The notes: generated from the letters alone by a model not told the origin. A stretch of DNA of 59,036 nucleotides from Alphaproteobacteria bacterium (GCA_021324545.1 JAJPIX010000030.1:1-59036), one strand, 5' to 3'. Shown: positions 19,701-27,412, counted from the first letter of the stretch. A program made the numbers and translations.

Positions 19701-20169
19701 GGCCGTCCGCAACTAGCCGGTTGAGGGGACCGCCCGGACCGCCCGTGAGCGCGATCAGGCCTTCTGCGTGTTGCGCCAGAAGCGGAATCCTGACATGCGG
19801 CCAGTCGCCGGGCTCGGCCTTCAGATAGGCGGCACTCAGAAGCCGCGCGAGGTTGCGATAGCCGGTGTCGTTCTGCGCGAGCAGCGCGATGGAAGGCGGC
19901 TTGGGCCGCGTGCCAAGCGGGATCTGCGTTTCGCCCAGCTCAACCGAAAGCAGACAGCCCGTGATGGGCTGGATGCCGTTTTTTGCCAGGGTCTCGCTGA
20001 TTTCATACGCACCGAAGAGATTGTTGAGATCGGTTACCGCGACGGCGGGCATGGCGGCGTCGCGCGCGAGCCTGGCGAGCTCGGCGGGCCGGATCGCGCC
20101 TTCGAGCAGGGAATAGGCGCTCTTCACCCGCAGGTGAACGAACTCCGCCCTTTTCCGAACCTCTGCCAT
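16738..20169 (-). CDS. dnaE: DNA polymerase III alpha subunit
   Basis: Replicative polymerase subunit of the DnaE1 type (about 1143 aa). Domains in order: PHP (1-270), palm with the catalytic PDFDIDF near residue 405, fingers, helix-hairpin-helix and an OB fold near the C-terminus (GMRVTLGGTVIRKQE). The PHP metal motif is degraded: HLRVKSAYS has Lys where active PHP domains have His, so proofreading should come from a separate epsilon subunit. The frame is open to 20250, but homology starts at MAEVRKRAEFVHL (20169). It follows the LexA-controlled small gene by 96 nt with no clear terminator between them. Confidence 0.97.
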   Translation of the reverse strand: MAEVRKRAEFVHLRVKSAYSLLEGAIRPAELARLARDAAMPAVAVTDLNNLFGAYEISETLAKNGIQPITGCLLSVELGETQIPLGTRPKPPSIALLAQNDTGYRNLARLLSAAYLKAEPGDWPHVRIPLLAQHAEGLIALTGGPGGPLNRLVADGQPEAARAMLEKLHAIFGDRLYVELQRHGLPEERAAESGLIDLAYDLQLPLVATNDVHFGAEDMYEAHDALLCIADGTFVSQADRRRLTREHRFKSAEEMAVQFADLPEAIENTIEIAQRCAFRPKKRNPILPQFVPESGLSPAEELKAQAESGLARRLKQHGMYADEKTYWDRLAYELDVIIRMDFAGYFLIVSDFMRWTRDHGIPVGVRGSGATSLVAWSLDITNLDPLRFGLLFERFLNPERISMPDFDIDFCQERRDEVVRYVRQKYGEDRVAHIIALGSLQARAAVRDVGRVLQMPLGLVDRIAKLVPNPPGKPISLRDAIESEPRLQQIAEQEPAARHLFSIVEKIEGLYRHASTHPAGVVIGDRPLDEILPLYRDPRSEMPVTQFDYEDAEKAGLVKFDFLGLKTLTVISKAEELLKRRGIEVDTQNIDFNDAATFDMLSRGESVGVFQLEGAGMRDLLRKMKPDHINDLVALVALYRPGPMDSIPKYIACKRGKEAPDYLHPALEPILNETFGVMTYQEDVMRIARELAGYSMGQADLLRRAMGKKIPSEMAKHRELFIKGAGEKGVLPSVAEQIFEQAAKFAGYGFNKGHAAAYAQVAYQTAYLKANYPVEFLAASMTLDIGNTDRLNIFRQEAQRLGIRILPPDINRSEAFFACDGEKGVIYYALAAVKGVGRQAMEHVVAVRNAGGPFDSLEDFAARIDPRQVNKRAFENLARAGAFDALNPNRRQIVESSDAVLNDAARNTRERETGQSTLFGDVADAAPALRLASVADWLPHERLSEEFQAIGFYLSGHPLDGYQAALNRLGATTHAALLEDRRRSGMRVTLGGTVIRKQERRGRSDQPYAFVSLSDPTGMFEVMVFAETLTASRPLLEPGKSVLISVSADWDGDDLKLRAISISDLEQAAAQAGEGLRIYLENTDPLAAISAQLRVPGKGIVSLVVPDEAGQEVEIRLPQKQQVSAAMRNAIKSLPGVAAVESV

Positions 20170-20265
20170 AACCCAACCAACCCATTTCCGAATCAACCAA
20201 GTATCGCCCGCTCCGGCCACGCGCCGAGGCGGCAAAAAATCCGTCCACAAAAGCCTTTGGCCGGC

Positions 20266-20373
20266 TCATGCGTGCTGGACCATCGCCTGCACGACTGTGG
20301 CCAGCAGAAACGATGCGCCTGCAAACAGCAGCAGGCTCAGCCCCGCCATTGCATCCTTTATCCAGATCATCAT
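20266..20373 (-). CDS. 35-residue membrane peptide under LexA control (SidA-like candidate)
   Basis: A 35-codon frame begins MMIWIKDAMAG, continues as one hydrophobic helix (about residues 10-32, LSLLLFAGASFLLATVV) and ends MVQHA-stop. GGAGAA lies seven bases before the first ATG. A strong promoter with an internal LexA box sits 29-57 bases upstream. Such an arrangement recalls Caulobacter SidA, a 29-residue SOS-induced inner-membrane inhibitor of cell division acting on FtsW; I do not claim sequence homology. The predicted topology is a single-pass inner-membrane peptide. It might also be a leader upstream of dnaE. The reading frame, ribosome site and promoter together make it credible. Confidence 0.75.
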   Translation of the reverse strand: MMIWIKDAMAGLSLLLFAGASFLLATVVQAMVQHA

Positions 20374-20401
20374 TCGCCAATTCTCCAGTTTAGGGCCCGA
20401 T

Positions 20402-20430
20402 AGTATATTTGTTCCGTATTCGTTCGTCAA
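20402..20430 (-). promoter_or_regulatory. Strong promoter of the 35-residue gene
   Basis: Minus strand TTGACG, 17-base spacer, TATACT: close to the sigma-70 consensus and the best promoter match I found in this window. The -10 is at 20402-20407 and the -35 at 20425-20430, predicting initiation near 20395 and a leader of about 22 nt before the ATG at 20373. The spacer is occupied by a LexA box, so repression should be by blocking polymerase binding. Confidence 0.8.
20411..20425. promoter_or_regulatory. LexA (SOS) box, GTTC-N7-GTTC
   Basis: GTTCCGTATTCGTTC matches the alphaproteobacterial LexA operator GTTC-N7-GTTC exactly. It lies between the -35 and -10 of the promoter above, the classic repressing position. 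A second, imperfect copy (one mismatch, GAAC-N7-AAAC on the plus strand) lies immediately upstream at 20431-20445. Confidence 0.8.
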
Positions 20431-20470
20431 GAACAAAAACGAAACAACTTGTAAGTGGCTGATTTATAAC

Positions 20471-21532
20471 CTAAATATCGAAAAGGCCGCGGCCGAGGGG
20501 CACGCCCCGCGGCGTAAGCGGGCACGCGCGATAGCTCCATTCGACCACGCGCTCCAGGTCAGCCCCGAGCTGCCGCCGGACATCCTCCGCCTCGGCTCGC
20601 CGCTGCGAGGCGTCGTAGGCCAGCGAGGGCCGCTTGGCGTGGCGTTTTAAGGCCGGCCCGGCAACGACACGCGCCCAATGATCCGTTCCCTGGCCAAAGC
20701 CGAAAAAGCTGTCGAGCCTCAGGAGAGTCTCCAGCGGTTTGTCGAGGAACGCTCCGCAATTGAGCGAGACCGCCCGCTCGCCAAGCGCGGACAGGGCGTC
20801 GCGGAATTCGAGAATCTGCAAATGCCAGGCGAGCGCGGCAATCTCCAGGTCCGACATCTGGAAGATTTCCGTTTGCGACCAGGGAAGACGGTCGCGCTGA
20901 TGCCCCACCAGATCGGTGAAAAGCTTGCGGACATATTTTCGCAAGGCGAGGCCCGTCTTCGTTATTGAGACGAGGAAACCTGCGAGATCGGAATAGAGAA
21001 AGAGCGACCGGCCTGCCGTCAGGCGCGCCGCGTCGGGAAGCAGAATATTTGCAAAATTGCTCGGCTTGATCAGCACTGCTGCACCATCGCATTCCGGCCG
21101 GGCGAGAAGATGGAAGACCGCCTCGGCCAGTCCCGACAGATGCCAACCCTGCTCGAGCGACGCAGCCCGCTTGGCATCGGCAATCGAAACCAGAATCATG
21201 GGCTCGGAGAGCGCCAGGCATCTTCCGGGTGTGTCGAGGGCCTTCGCCAGAAGCGTCGAACAGCAGAAGGATGTATGCCAGATGAAGTTCGTTACCGGCT
21301 TGCCGCGGGGCGAAACGGCTTTGGCGATGTCATCAAGCGTGGCCTGCCGCTGGGGAAGGGACTGGGTATTCCACCGGTGATCGAGAAAGGGCTGGCCCGA
21401 AAGAACCGCGCGATCCGCAAAAACAAACGACATGGTCTGCCGGGGCGCCCGGAAATCCTCCGGAAACCAGCGATAGTCCTGGACAATATCCTCAACCGGC
21501 TCGTGCCGAGCCGAAGTACGCAAGACCTGCAT
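20471..21532 (-). CDS. Sulfotransferase-like P-loop protein, function unknown
   Basis: A 353-residue protein starting MQVLRTSARHEP. The segment NFIWHTSFCCSTLLAKALD (about 82-100) resembles the PAPS-binding loop of sulfotransferase-fold proteins (small residue, Ser/Cys, Ser-Thr-Leu-Leu) followed by a conserved-looking SEPMIL, and later SLFLYSDLAGFLVSI and KPSNFANILLP. I infer a sulfotransferase-like nucleotide fold; the usual Arg-Ser-Gly-Thr is Phe-Cys-Cys-Ser, so catalysis as a sulfotransferase is uncertain. The frame is open another 118 codons upstream into lolD, but that part is Arg/Cys-rich and overlaps lolD, so I start at 21532 after GGGGAAG. It separates lolD from the small SOS gene and dnaE. 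Confidence 0.7.
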   Translation of the reverse strand: MQVLRTSARHEPVEDIVQDYRWFPEDFRAPRQTMSFVFADRAVLSGQPFLDHRWNTQSLPQRQATLDDIAKAVSPRGKPVTNFIWHTSFCCSTLLAKALDTPGRCLALSEPMILVSIADAKRAASLEQGWHLSGLAEAVFHLLARPECDGAAVLIKPSNFANILLPDAARLTAGRSLFLYSDLAGFLVSITKTGLALRKYVRKLFTDLVGHQRDRLPWSQTEIFQMSDLEIAALAWHLQILEFRDALSALGERAVSLNCGAFLDKPLETLLRLDSFFGFGQGTDHWARVVAGPALKRHAKRPSLAYDASQRRAEAEDVRRQLGADLERVVEWSYRACPLTPRGVPLGRGLFDI

Positions 21533-21779
21533 CCCGTTGCTTCCCCAAGCGGCACCGCTCAGGCACCCGGACCTATGTGGGACGCAAACCGCTGACGACA
21601 AGCCCAGCCTGCTGTGGCCTACCCTCCCTGATTTGCATTGCTCGCAAACTAGTTCATATCCATGCGTACCGCGCGCGAGGCGCCCGGCCGTACATGTGTT
21701 TTTGATGCGACGCGCATTCGCCGGCCAACGCCGAACGAAAGGCGCGCGGGCCTTGCCCATGTCATCACGAAAAATTGCG

Positions 21780-22529
21780 TCAGCCCGGTTCCGGCAGGAG
21801 CTTGCCGCCTTCAACCAGCTTGCCCGCATGCAGGACGAGCGCGCGATCCATCTTCGCCGCAAGTTCCAGGTTATGCGTTGCGACAAGGGCGGCGACGCGC
21901 TCTCCCCGGACCAGCGAAAGCAACATTTCGATGACGGCGTTGGCTGTCCGCGGATCGAGATTGCCCGTGGGTTCGTCTGCCAGGAGCACGCGCGGATGGT
22001 TTACGAGCGCGCGCGCAATGGCCACGCGCTGCTGCTCTCCGCCGGACAGCTGCGCAGGACGATGATCGAGGCGCTGGCCGAGACCGACAAGCTCCAGAAG
22101 GCGCCGCGCTTCCACCTCGGCCCGCTTGCGCGGAACGCCGGCAATCAACTGCGGAATCACGAGATTCTCGAGCGCCGAAAATTCCGGCAGGAGATGATGG
22201 AACTGATAGACAAAGCCGATCTGTTCGCGCCGGAGCCGCGTTCGTTCGCCATCCGGCAACTGCGAACCGGCGGCGCCCGCCAGATAGATTTCACCGGCGG
22301 TCGGCGTTTCCAGAAGGCCGGCCATGTGAAGCAGGGATGACTTGCCCTCGCCCGAGGGCCCGACGAGCGCCACCAGCTCGCCCGGCGAGATGGCGAGGCT
22401 GACATCGCGGAATACTTCGAGCGTGCCTTCGCCCTGCGGATAGGTGCGCGTGACCGACGCCAGGCGGAGCGCGGGCTGATTGCCGGCCGGGCCGGCGGGC
22501 GATTTGCGCCTGCCGAACGGCTCACTCAT
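21780..22529 (-). CDS. lolD: Lipoprotein-releasing ABC transporter ATPase LolD
   Basis: ATPase (249 aa) of the LolCDE complex that releases outer-membrane lipoproteins from the inner membrane. Walker A is GPSGEGKSS, the signature [15 protein letters not shown], and Walker [13 protein letters not shown] with the H-loop VATHN. The start at 22529 (MSEPFGRRK) overlaps the lolC stop as ATGAGTGA, so the two are coupled; an in-frame ATG at 22589 inside lolC is rejected. A 20-residue Pro/Ala-rich lead precedes the domain. Confidence 0.95.
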   Translation of the reverse strand: MSEPFGRRKSPAGPAGNQPALRLASVTRTYPQGEGTLEVFRDVSLAISPGELVALVGPSGEGKSSLLHMAGLLETPTAGEIYLAGAAGSQLPDGERTRLRREQIGFVYQFHHLLPEFSALENLVIPQLIAGVPRKRAEVEARRLLELVGLGQRLDHRPAQLSGGEQQRVAIARALVNHPRVLLADEPTGNLDPRTANAVIEMLLSLVRGERVAALVATHNLELAAKMDRALVLHAGKLVEGGKLLPEPG

Positions 22530-23835
22530 AGCGCAACGCTTCCACAGGATCGAGCCGCGCGGCCCGCCACGACGGGTAAAGCGTGGCAAGGAACGACAGC
22601 GCCAACGCCATGATGACGACCGCGATCACCTCGCCGGCGTCCATCTCGGCCGGCATTGTGGACAGGAAATAGATCTCGGGATTGAACAGATTCGTTCCGG
22701 TCAGCGAGGAAAGAAACCGGCGGATGTTTTCGATGTTCGCGCAGAACAGCACGCCGATGAGGAACCCAAACAGCGTTCCGGTGACGCCGATGCTTGCGCC
22801 GGCGATGAAGAAAATGCGCATGACTGCGCCCCTGGTGGCGCCCATCGTGCGCAGGATAGCGATGTCGCCCGACTTGTCCTTCACCAGCATGATGAGGCCG
22901 GAGACGATGTTGAGCGCCGCCACCAGGATGATGAGCGACAGGATGAGGAACATGACGTTCTTTTCGACCATCAGGGCGCTGAAGAAGCTGGAATTCAGAT
23001 CCTGCCAGGTCACAATCCTTGCATAAGGGCCGGACGCACGCGCGATGGGCCCGACCATCGCGTTGGCCTGATCGGGATCGCCGATCATGACCTCGATTCC
23101 ACTGACCGAACGGTCCATGTTGAAATAGAGCTGGGCCTCTTCCAGCGGCATGAAGATGTAGGTCTGGTCATATTCGCTCATGCCGACCGTAAACGTGCCG
23201 GCGACCGTGTAGCTTTTCACGCGGGGCGTGGTGCCGAACGGGGTGATATTGCCGCGCGGGGCGATCAGCGTGATCTGCATGCCGGGCACGAGCCCCATCT
23301 TCTGCGCAAGGCGCGAGCCGATGATGACGCTATCGCCGCCTTCGAACCGGGCAAGCGCCTGCGCCGGGATGGATTTCGAGACGACGGCCAGAGTCTCCAA
23401 ATCCTTCTTGCGCATGCCGCGCACCAGGACGCCGGCGTTGAGCCCGCCGGCTGTCGCCATCACCTGCCCGTCCACGATCGGCGCAGCGCGGGTGACGCCG
23501 GGCACCGCGCGGATTCGCGCGGCAATGGCGTCATAACCCGGCAGCGCGCCCAGCTGGCCCTGCACGACGATGTGGCCGTTGAGCCCCAGGATGCGGGAGA
23601 GCAGCTCGTGCCTGAAGCCATTCATCACGGCCATCACGATGATGAGCGTTGCCACCCCGAGGGCGATGCCCACCAGCGAGAATCCGGAGATGACCGAAAC
23701 GAATCCCTCGCGCCGCCGGGAACGCAGATAGCGCAGCGCGATCATCCATTCGAAGTTCGCGAAGGGCCCGGCGACCGTGCGGCGGCTGGCCGCAGAATCG
23801 CCTGTGCGTGCGTCGGGGGCTAGGGAATTGTTCAA
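22522..23835 (-). CDS. lolC: Lipoprotein-releasing permease LolC/E
   Basis: Inner-membrane permease (about 437 aa) with the FtsX/MacB topology: one N-terminal helix (SGFSLVGIALGVATLIIVMAVMNGF), a large periplasmic domain, then three helices near the C-terminus. The family-typical start of homology is FANFEWMIALRYLRSRRREGFVSVI. The ATG at 23946 would overlap proS, so I propose the TTG at 23835 with GAGAG upstream; the exact start is uncertain. Only one LolC/E-type permease is present, so it probably forms a homodimer (LolF-like), as known where lolE is missing. Confidence 0.88.
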   Translation of the reverse strand: MNNSLAPDARTGDSAASRRTVAGPFANFEWMIALRYLRSRRREGFVSVISGFSLVGIALGVATLIIVMAVMNGFRHELLSRILGLNGHIVVQGQLGALPGYDAIAARIRAVPGVTRAAPIVDGQVMATAGGLNAGVLVRGMRKKDLETLAVVSKSIPAQALARFEGGDSVIIGSRLAQKMGLVPGMQITLIAPRGNITPFGTTPRVKSYTVAGTFTVGMSEYDQTYIFMPLEEAQLYFNMDRSVSGIEVMIGDPDQANAMVGPIARASGPYARIVTWQDLNSSFFSALMVEKNVMFLILSLIILVAALNIVSGLIMLVKDKSGDIAILRTMGATRGAVMRIFFIAGASIGVTGTLFGFLIGVLFCANIENIRRFLSSLTGTNLFNPEIYFLSTMPAEMDAGEVIAVVIMALALSFLATLYPSWRAARLDPVEALRYE

Positions 23836-23908
23836 CGGGCTCTCGCGGGGCTTTCGGCGGCAATTCGCTTCGGCTACTTCTACGAAACCGGCAATGTAAG
23901 AGCAATTT

Positions 23909-25459
23909 ATGGCGGGCCAGCGAGCACTCAGCGTTTCCCGGGGCAATTTCCCGGAATGGTATCAGGCGGTCGTCCGGGAGGCGGACATGGCCGAGCCCTC
24001 GCCCGTGCGCGGCTGCATGATCATCAAGCCGTGGGGATGGGGCATCTGGGAGCGCATCCAGGCCGTGCTCGACCGGCGGATCAAGGAGACCGGGCACGAG
24101 AATGCCTATTTTCCCCTGCTCATCCCCCTCTCCTTCATCGCCAAGGAGGCCGAGCATGTGGAGGGCTTTGCGAAGGAAATGGCGGTGGTCACCCATCACC
24201 GGCTGAAAAAGGGCTCCGATGGCAAGCTGGCGCCCGATCCGGAGGCCAGGCTGGAGGAGCCCTATATCATCCGGCCCACGTCGGAGACGATCATCGGCGA
24301 TTCCTTTTCGCGCTGGATCAAGAGCCATCGCGACCTGCCGTTGCTCATCAATCAGTGGGCCAACGTCATGCGCTGGGAAATGCGCACGCGCCTGTTCCTG
24401 CGCACCACGGAGTTTCTCTGGCAGGAAGGCCACACGGCCCACGCCACCGAAGCCGAGGCATTGAAGGAAACGATGCTGGCGCTCGAAATCTATCGCAGCA
24501 CGGCGGAAGACGATCTGGCCATGCCGGTGATCGCGGGCGAGAAACCGGCCAACGAACGCTTCCCCGGCGCGGTGAGCACCTTCTCGATCGAAGCCATGAT
24601 GCAGGATGGCAAGGCGCTGCAGGCCGGCACATCGCATTATCTGGGCGACCATTTCGCGCGCGCCCAGAATATCCGCTACCAGAATGAGGCGGGCGAATTG
24701 GTTTACTGTCACACGACCAGCTGGGGCGTCTCAACCCGGATGATCGGCGGCCTCGTCATGACCCATGGCGACGATGATGGCCTGCGGCTGCCGCCCGTCG
24801 TTGCGCCGCAGCAGGTCGCGATCGTGCCGATGCTGCGCGACAAGCCGGAGGATGCCGCGCTGCTGGAATATGGCGAACAGCTGGTCAAACAGCTTCGCGC
24901 GAAGACCGCGTTCGGCGAGCCGGTGCGGGCGCTTCTGGATACGAAAAACATCCGTTCGGCGGAGAAGCGGTGGAACTGGGTGCGCCGCGGAGCGCCGCTC
25001 ATTGTGGAAATCGGGCCGCGCGACATGGCGAACGGCCAGGTCACCTTCATGCAGCGCGATACCCTTCGCGACGGCGACAAGGTGAAATCGCTCAGCATGG
25101 CGCGCGACGTGTTTGTCGATGGCGTGCCGGCCCTGCTGGCCGAAATCCAGGCCAATCTTTTCGCCGAGGCCAGGCAAAGGCTGAACTCGAATATCCGCAC
25201 GGACATCAAGACGTTCGATGCGCTGGCGGATTACTTTGGAGCCGGCGGCGGCGAAGACGAAGCCACCGAGTTCAAGGGCTGGGTGCGCGCGGCCTGGAGC
25301 CGGCCCGAAGGAGCTGAGCTGGAGGCGATCGACGAGCGCCTGAAGAAACTGAAGCTCACCTTGCGCAATGTGCCGCTGGGCCAGAGCAAGAGCCAGGGCA
25401 CGTGCATCTTCACCGGCAAGAAGGCGGTCGAGGACGTGTTGATCGCGCGCGCCTATTAG
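23909..25459 (+). CDS. proS: Prolyl-tRNA synthetase, archaeal/eukaryotic type
   Basis: ProRS (516 aa) charging tRNA-Pro. It is not the usual alphaproteobacterial form: the motifs FPEWYQAVVREADM, SPVRGCMIIKPWGWGIWERIQ, NAYFPLLIPLSFI, RPTSETIIG and FLRTTEFLWQEGHTAHAT are those of the archaeal/eukaryotic group (ProRS type 3), and the protein ends in the characteristic extra C-terminal domain with a terminal Tyr (VLIARAY). That domain has lost most of its zinc cysteines (a single Cys in QGTCIFTGKKA). The gene is at the ancestral proS position next to lolC but in the opposite orientation, 73 bp from the lolC start. Confidence 0.95.
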   Translation: MAGQRALSVSRGNFPEWYQAVVREADMAEPSPVRGCMIIKPWGWGIWERIQAVLDRRIKETGHENAYFPLLIPLSFIAKEAEHVEGFAKEMAVVTHHRLKKGSDGKLAPDPEARLEEPYIIRPTSETIIGDSFSRWIKSHRDLPLLINQWANVMRWEMRTRLFLRTTEFLWQEGHTAHATEAEALKETMLALEIYRSTAEDDLAMPVIAGEKPANERFPGAVSTFSIEAMMQDGKALQAGTSHYLGDHFARAQNIRYQNEAGELVYCHTTSWGVSTRMIGGLVMTHGDDDGLRLPPVVAPQQVAIVPMLRDKPEDAALLEYGEQLVKQLRAKTAFGEPVRALLDTKNIRSAEKRWNWVRRGAPLIVEIGPRDMANGQVTFMQRDTLRDGDKVKSLSMARDVFVDGVPALLAEIQANLFAEARQRLNSNIRTDIKTFDALADYFGAGGGEDEATEFKGWVRAAWSRPEGAELEAIDERLKKLKLTLRNVPLGQSKSQGTCIFTGKKAVEDVLIARAY

Positions 25460-25462
25460 CGG

Positions 25463-27109
25463 CTAGTGGCCCACCGCGGCCATGCCGGTAAACGGCACAC
25501 GCTCGCCCATATTGTCGATCAGCGCTTTGACGTCTATCGGCGGGTGGCTGTCCACGCCGCTGCCTTTGGCGTGATGCTCCAGATCGGCAAGGTCGAAGGC
25601 CATGGTGGCGCCATAGGTGCGGTCGATCTGGTTGCGCAGGCGCTGCTCGGCTTCATACCAGCGGCGCTTGTTCGAATCATCCGTGCAGGAGTCCGCTTCG
25701 TCGCCGGTCGCGCCCCAGCGGTATTCGACGCAGTCGTAGGGATCGAACGACATGGCGAACAGCCTGTGCATCATGTCGTCGAACGTCAAGGTCACCGGAC
25801 GCTTGTCGGAGGAGAGATAGGTGATGGTGCAGGCGTCGGATGCCTTCCGGTATTCGGCCTGCAGATCCTGCTTGAGGAACTGGCCGTCATAGACGATACG
25901 CGGATCGCGATCGATCCACAGCTGGATCATCTGCTGCATGTCCTTGTAGAACTGCACCGCAGCCGCGCGCAGGCGCGCATCGCGCGACGGCGTGGAATAG
26001 GTTTCCCAATCCTGATTGGCCGACGCGTAGATATTTTCCGGCAACCGCCCGGGATGCGGCTTGTTCTGGAAGCCTTCGGCAATGGCCTGCTGCACGAACT
26101 GATCGCGGTCGTGCAGGTCGTTGCACATGGTCTGGATGGTTTCCTTCAATTCGTAAATCGGGTTGAAATCCATGCGCCCGCCCGACACGGCGACCCGGAC
26201 ATATTCGTAAAAACCGAGCTCGATTCCGTTGTATGAAAAGCGCGCCTTAAGCGGGTCTTTCGCTCTTCCGTCGGTGCCTTGGTACTGCACGAGCGAGAAA
26301 TCCGGAATCTGGCTGTTTTCGGCGAAGGCCATGTGACCGCCGACCAGAAAACCTTCCTGATTGCGATGCGCGCCGACAAGGCGGAACGGCCGCCAGTTCT
26401 TGAACCCACCGCCGAGCTGCATGGGGCTCTGGCCGAATTGCGCGCCATAGACGCTTCGGCTGATGGAGAAATCGGGGTGCGCGTCCATGTAATAGGCGCG
26501 GCCATCGGCATCCACCTTGTAGATGATGCCGACGTGGCCGTTAATGTCGTAGACGACCGTTCCGGGGCGGATCGATCCGGGCTGGATCGCCGGCGAATAG
26601 AAATCCGACAGCACGCCGCGTGTTTCGCCGGCATCTATGCGATAGGTGCCGGAGAACACCGAAGCCATGAGTTCCCGCAACGCCTGCGGGCCGTCGATGC
26701 CGTTGCCGTAATCGATCACGTCGTGGCGGGAGACGGCACGGTTGGACGATTTGGTGAAGCGAAGATCGCCACCCTCGCCGCTCACGGCGCTGACGAAGGA
26801 GAACGGCAGGCCGTTGTGCCACGCGTAATAGGCGCGCAGGAGATACGGCCATTTCGCGCAATCGGTATCGATGTCCATGCCTTCCGGATCGAGACGGCGA
26901 TAGGGATTGGCGGGATTGCGCAGGCAGCTTTCGGACGAGCTGCAATCGGTGTTGCCAAGTGCCTGAACGAACTGGCCGAAGCCCTTTTCGTCGGCGGCAG
27001 ACCAGTGATCCTTGGTAATCCGCCAGACGAAACTGCGCGCCTCGGCGCCGCCGGCCGAAAGGCCGGCCGCCATCAGCACTAACGCAAACGCAAACGCAAC
27101 CCGACGCAT
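25463..27109 (-). CDS. Exported protein with possible papain-like cysteine hydrolase core
   Basis: A 548-residue protein with a clear signal peptide (MRRVAFAFALVLMAAGLSAG, cleavage near AEA-RS) and a GAGGGGGTGG-type ribosome site. I do not recognise the family with certainty. Cys84 in TDCAKWPYLLRAYYAW begins a helix, and His192 in VVYDINGHVGIIYKVDADG sits on a strand, followed by YMDAHPD (Asp209). That Cys-His-Asp spacing matches NlpC/P60, CHAP or amidase-type papain folds, so a secreted or periplasmic peptidase/amidase is inferred. Other paired cysteines (Cys56/Cys62, and C-terminal YDCVEY and DSCTDD) suggest disulfides. It converges on proS with a 3-bp gap and is absent from the usual conserved order. 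Confidence 0.65.
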   Translation of the reverse strand: MRRVAFAFALVLMAAGLSAGGAEARSFVWRITKDHWSAADEKGFGQFVQALGNTDCSSSESCLRNPANPYRRLDPEGMDIDTDCAKWPYLLRAYYAWHNGLPFSFVSAVSGEGGDLRFTKSSNRAVSRHDVIDYGNGIDGPQALRELMASVFSGTYRIDAGETRGVLSDFYSPAIQPGSIRPGTVVYDINGHVGIIYKVDADGRAYYMDAHPDFSISRSVYGAQFGQSPMQLGGGFKNWRPFRLVGAHRNQEGFLVGGHMAFAENSQIPDFSLVQYQGTDGRAKDPLKARFSYNGIELGFYEYVRVAVSGGRMDFNPIYELKETIQTMCNDLHDRDQFVQQAIAEGFQNKPHPGRLPENIYASANQDWETYSTPSRDARLRAAAVQFYKDMQQMIQLWIDRDPRIVYDGQFLKQDLQAEYRKASDACTITYLSSDKRPVTLTFDDMMHRLFAMSFDPYDCVEYRWGATGDEADSCTDDSNKRRWYEAEQRLRNQIDRTYGATMAFDLADLEHHAKGSGVDSHPPIDVKALIDNMGERVPFTGMAAVGH

Positions 27110-27184
27110 GCCACCCCCTCGCCCCAAGGCTCCCGGCGGAAAACGGCCAAGTCAAGGCCCGCGTTCCCGTTATATGAATGGCGG

Positions 27185-27412
27185 TCAGAGATTAAGCGCG
27201 CCCGTCAGGATCAGGACGTAAAATATCATCCACAAAACCGACGCAATTCCCGTGGCGATGAGCGCTTTGAGGGCCAGCCGGGGCCGCAATGGCGCGCCCG
27301 TCTGCGGATCGACGTCGCCCAGACCGATCGGGAACAGGCAGAACAGCGCAAGAAACCAGAGGATCAGAAACGCCCCGATCAGAACCGCGCCGTGGACGGC
27401 TTGCGGGATCAC
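27185..27412 (-). CDS. DUF1467 family small membrane protein
   Basis: A 75-residue protein with two hydrophobic helices (LIGAFLILWFLALFCLFPIG and ALIATGIASVLWMIFYVLIL) separated by a short loop with GAPLRPRLALKAL, the signature of DUF1467. The family has no known function; in alphaproteobacteria it typically follows the methylmalonyl-CoA epimerase gene, as here. The start is GTG at 27412, overlapping the mce stop as GTGA. Confidence 0.88.
   Translation of the reverse strand: MIPQAVHGAVLIGAFLILWFLALFCLFPIGLGDVDPQTGAPLRPRLALKALIATGIASVLWMIFYVLILTGALNL

Noticed and set aside
21533-21886. 118-residue extension of the sulfotransferase-like protein
   Set aside because: Arg/Cys-rich, overlaps lolD, and a ribosome site is present at 21532.
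22480-23823. A 447-codon plus-strand frame opposite lolC
   Set aside because: Asp/His/Arg-rich shadow of lolC with no support of its own.
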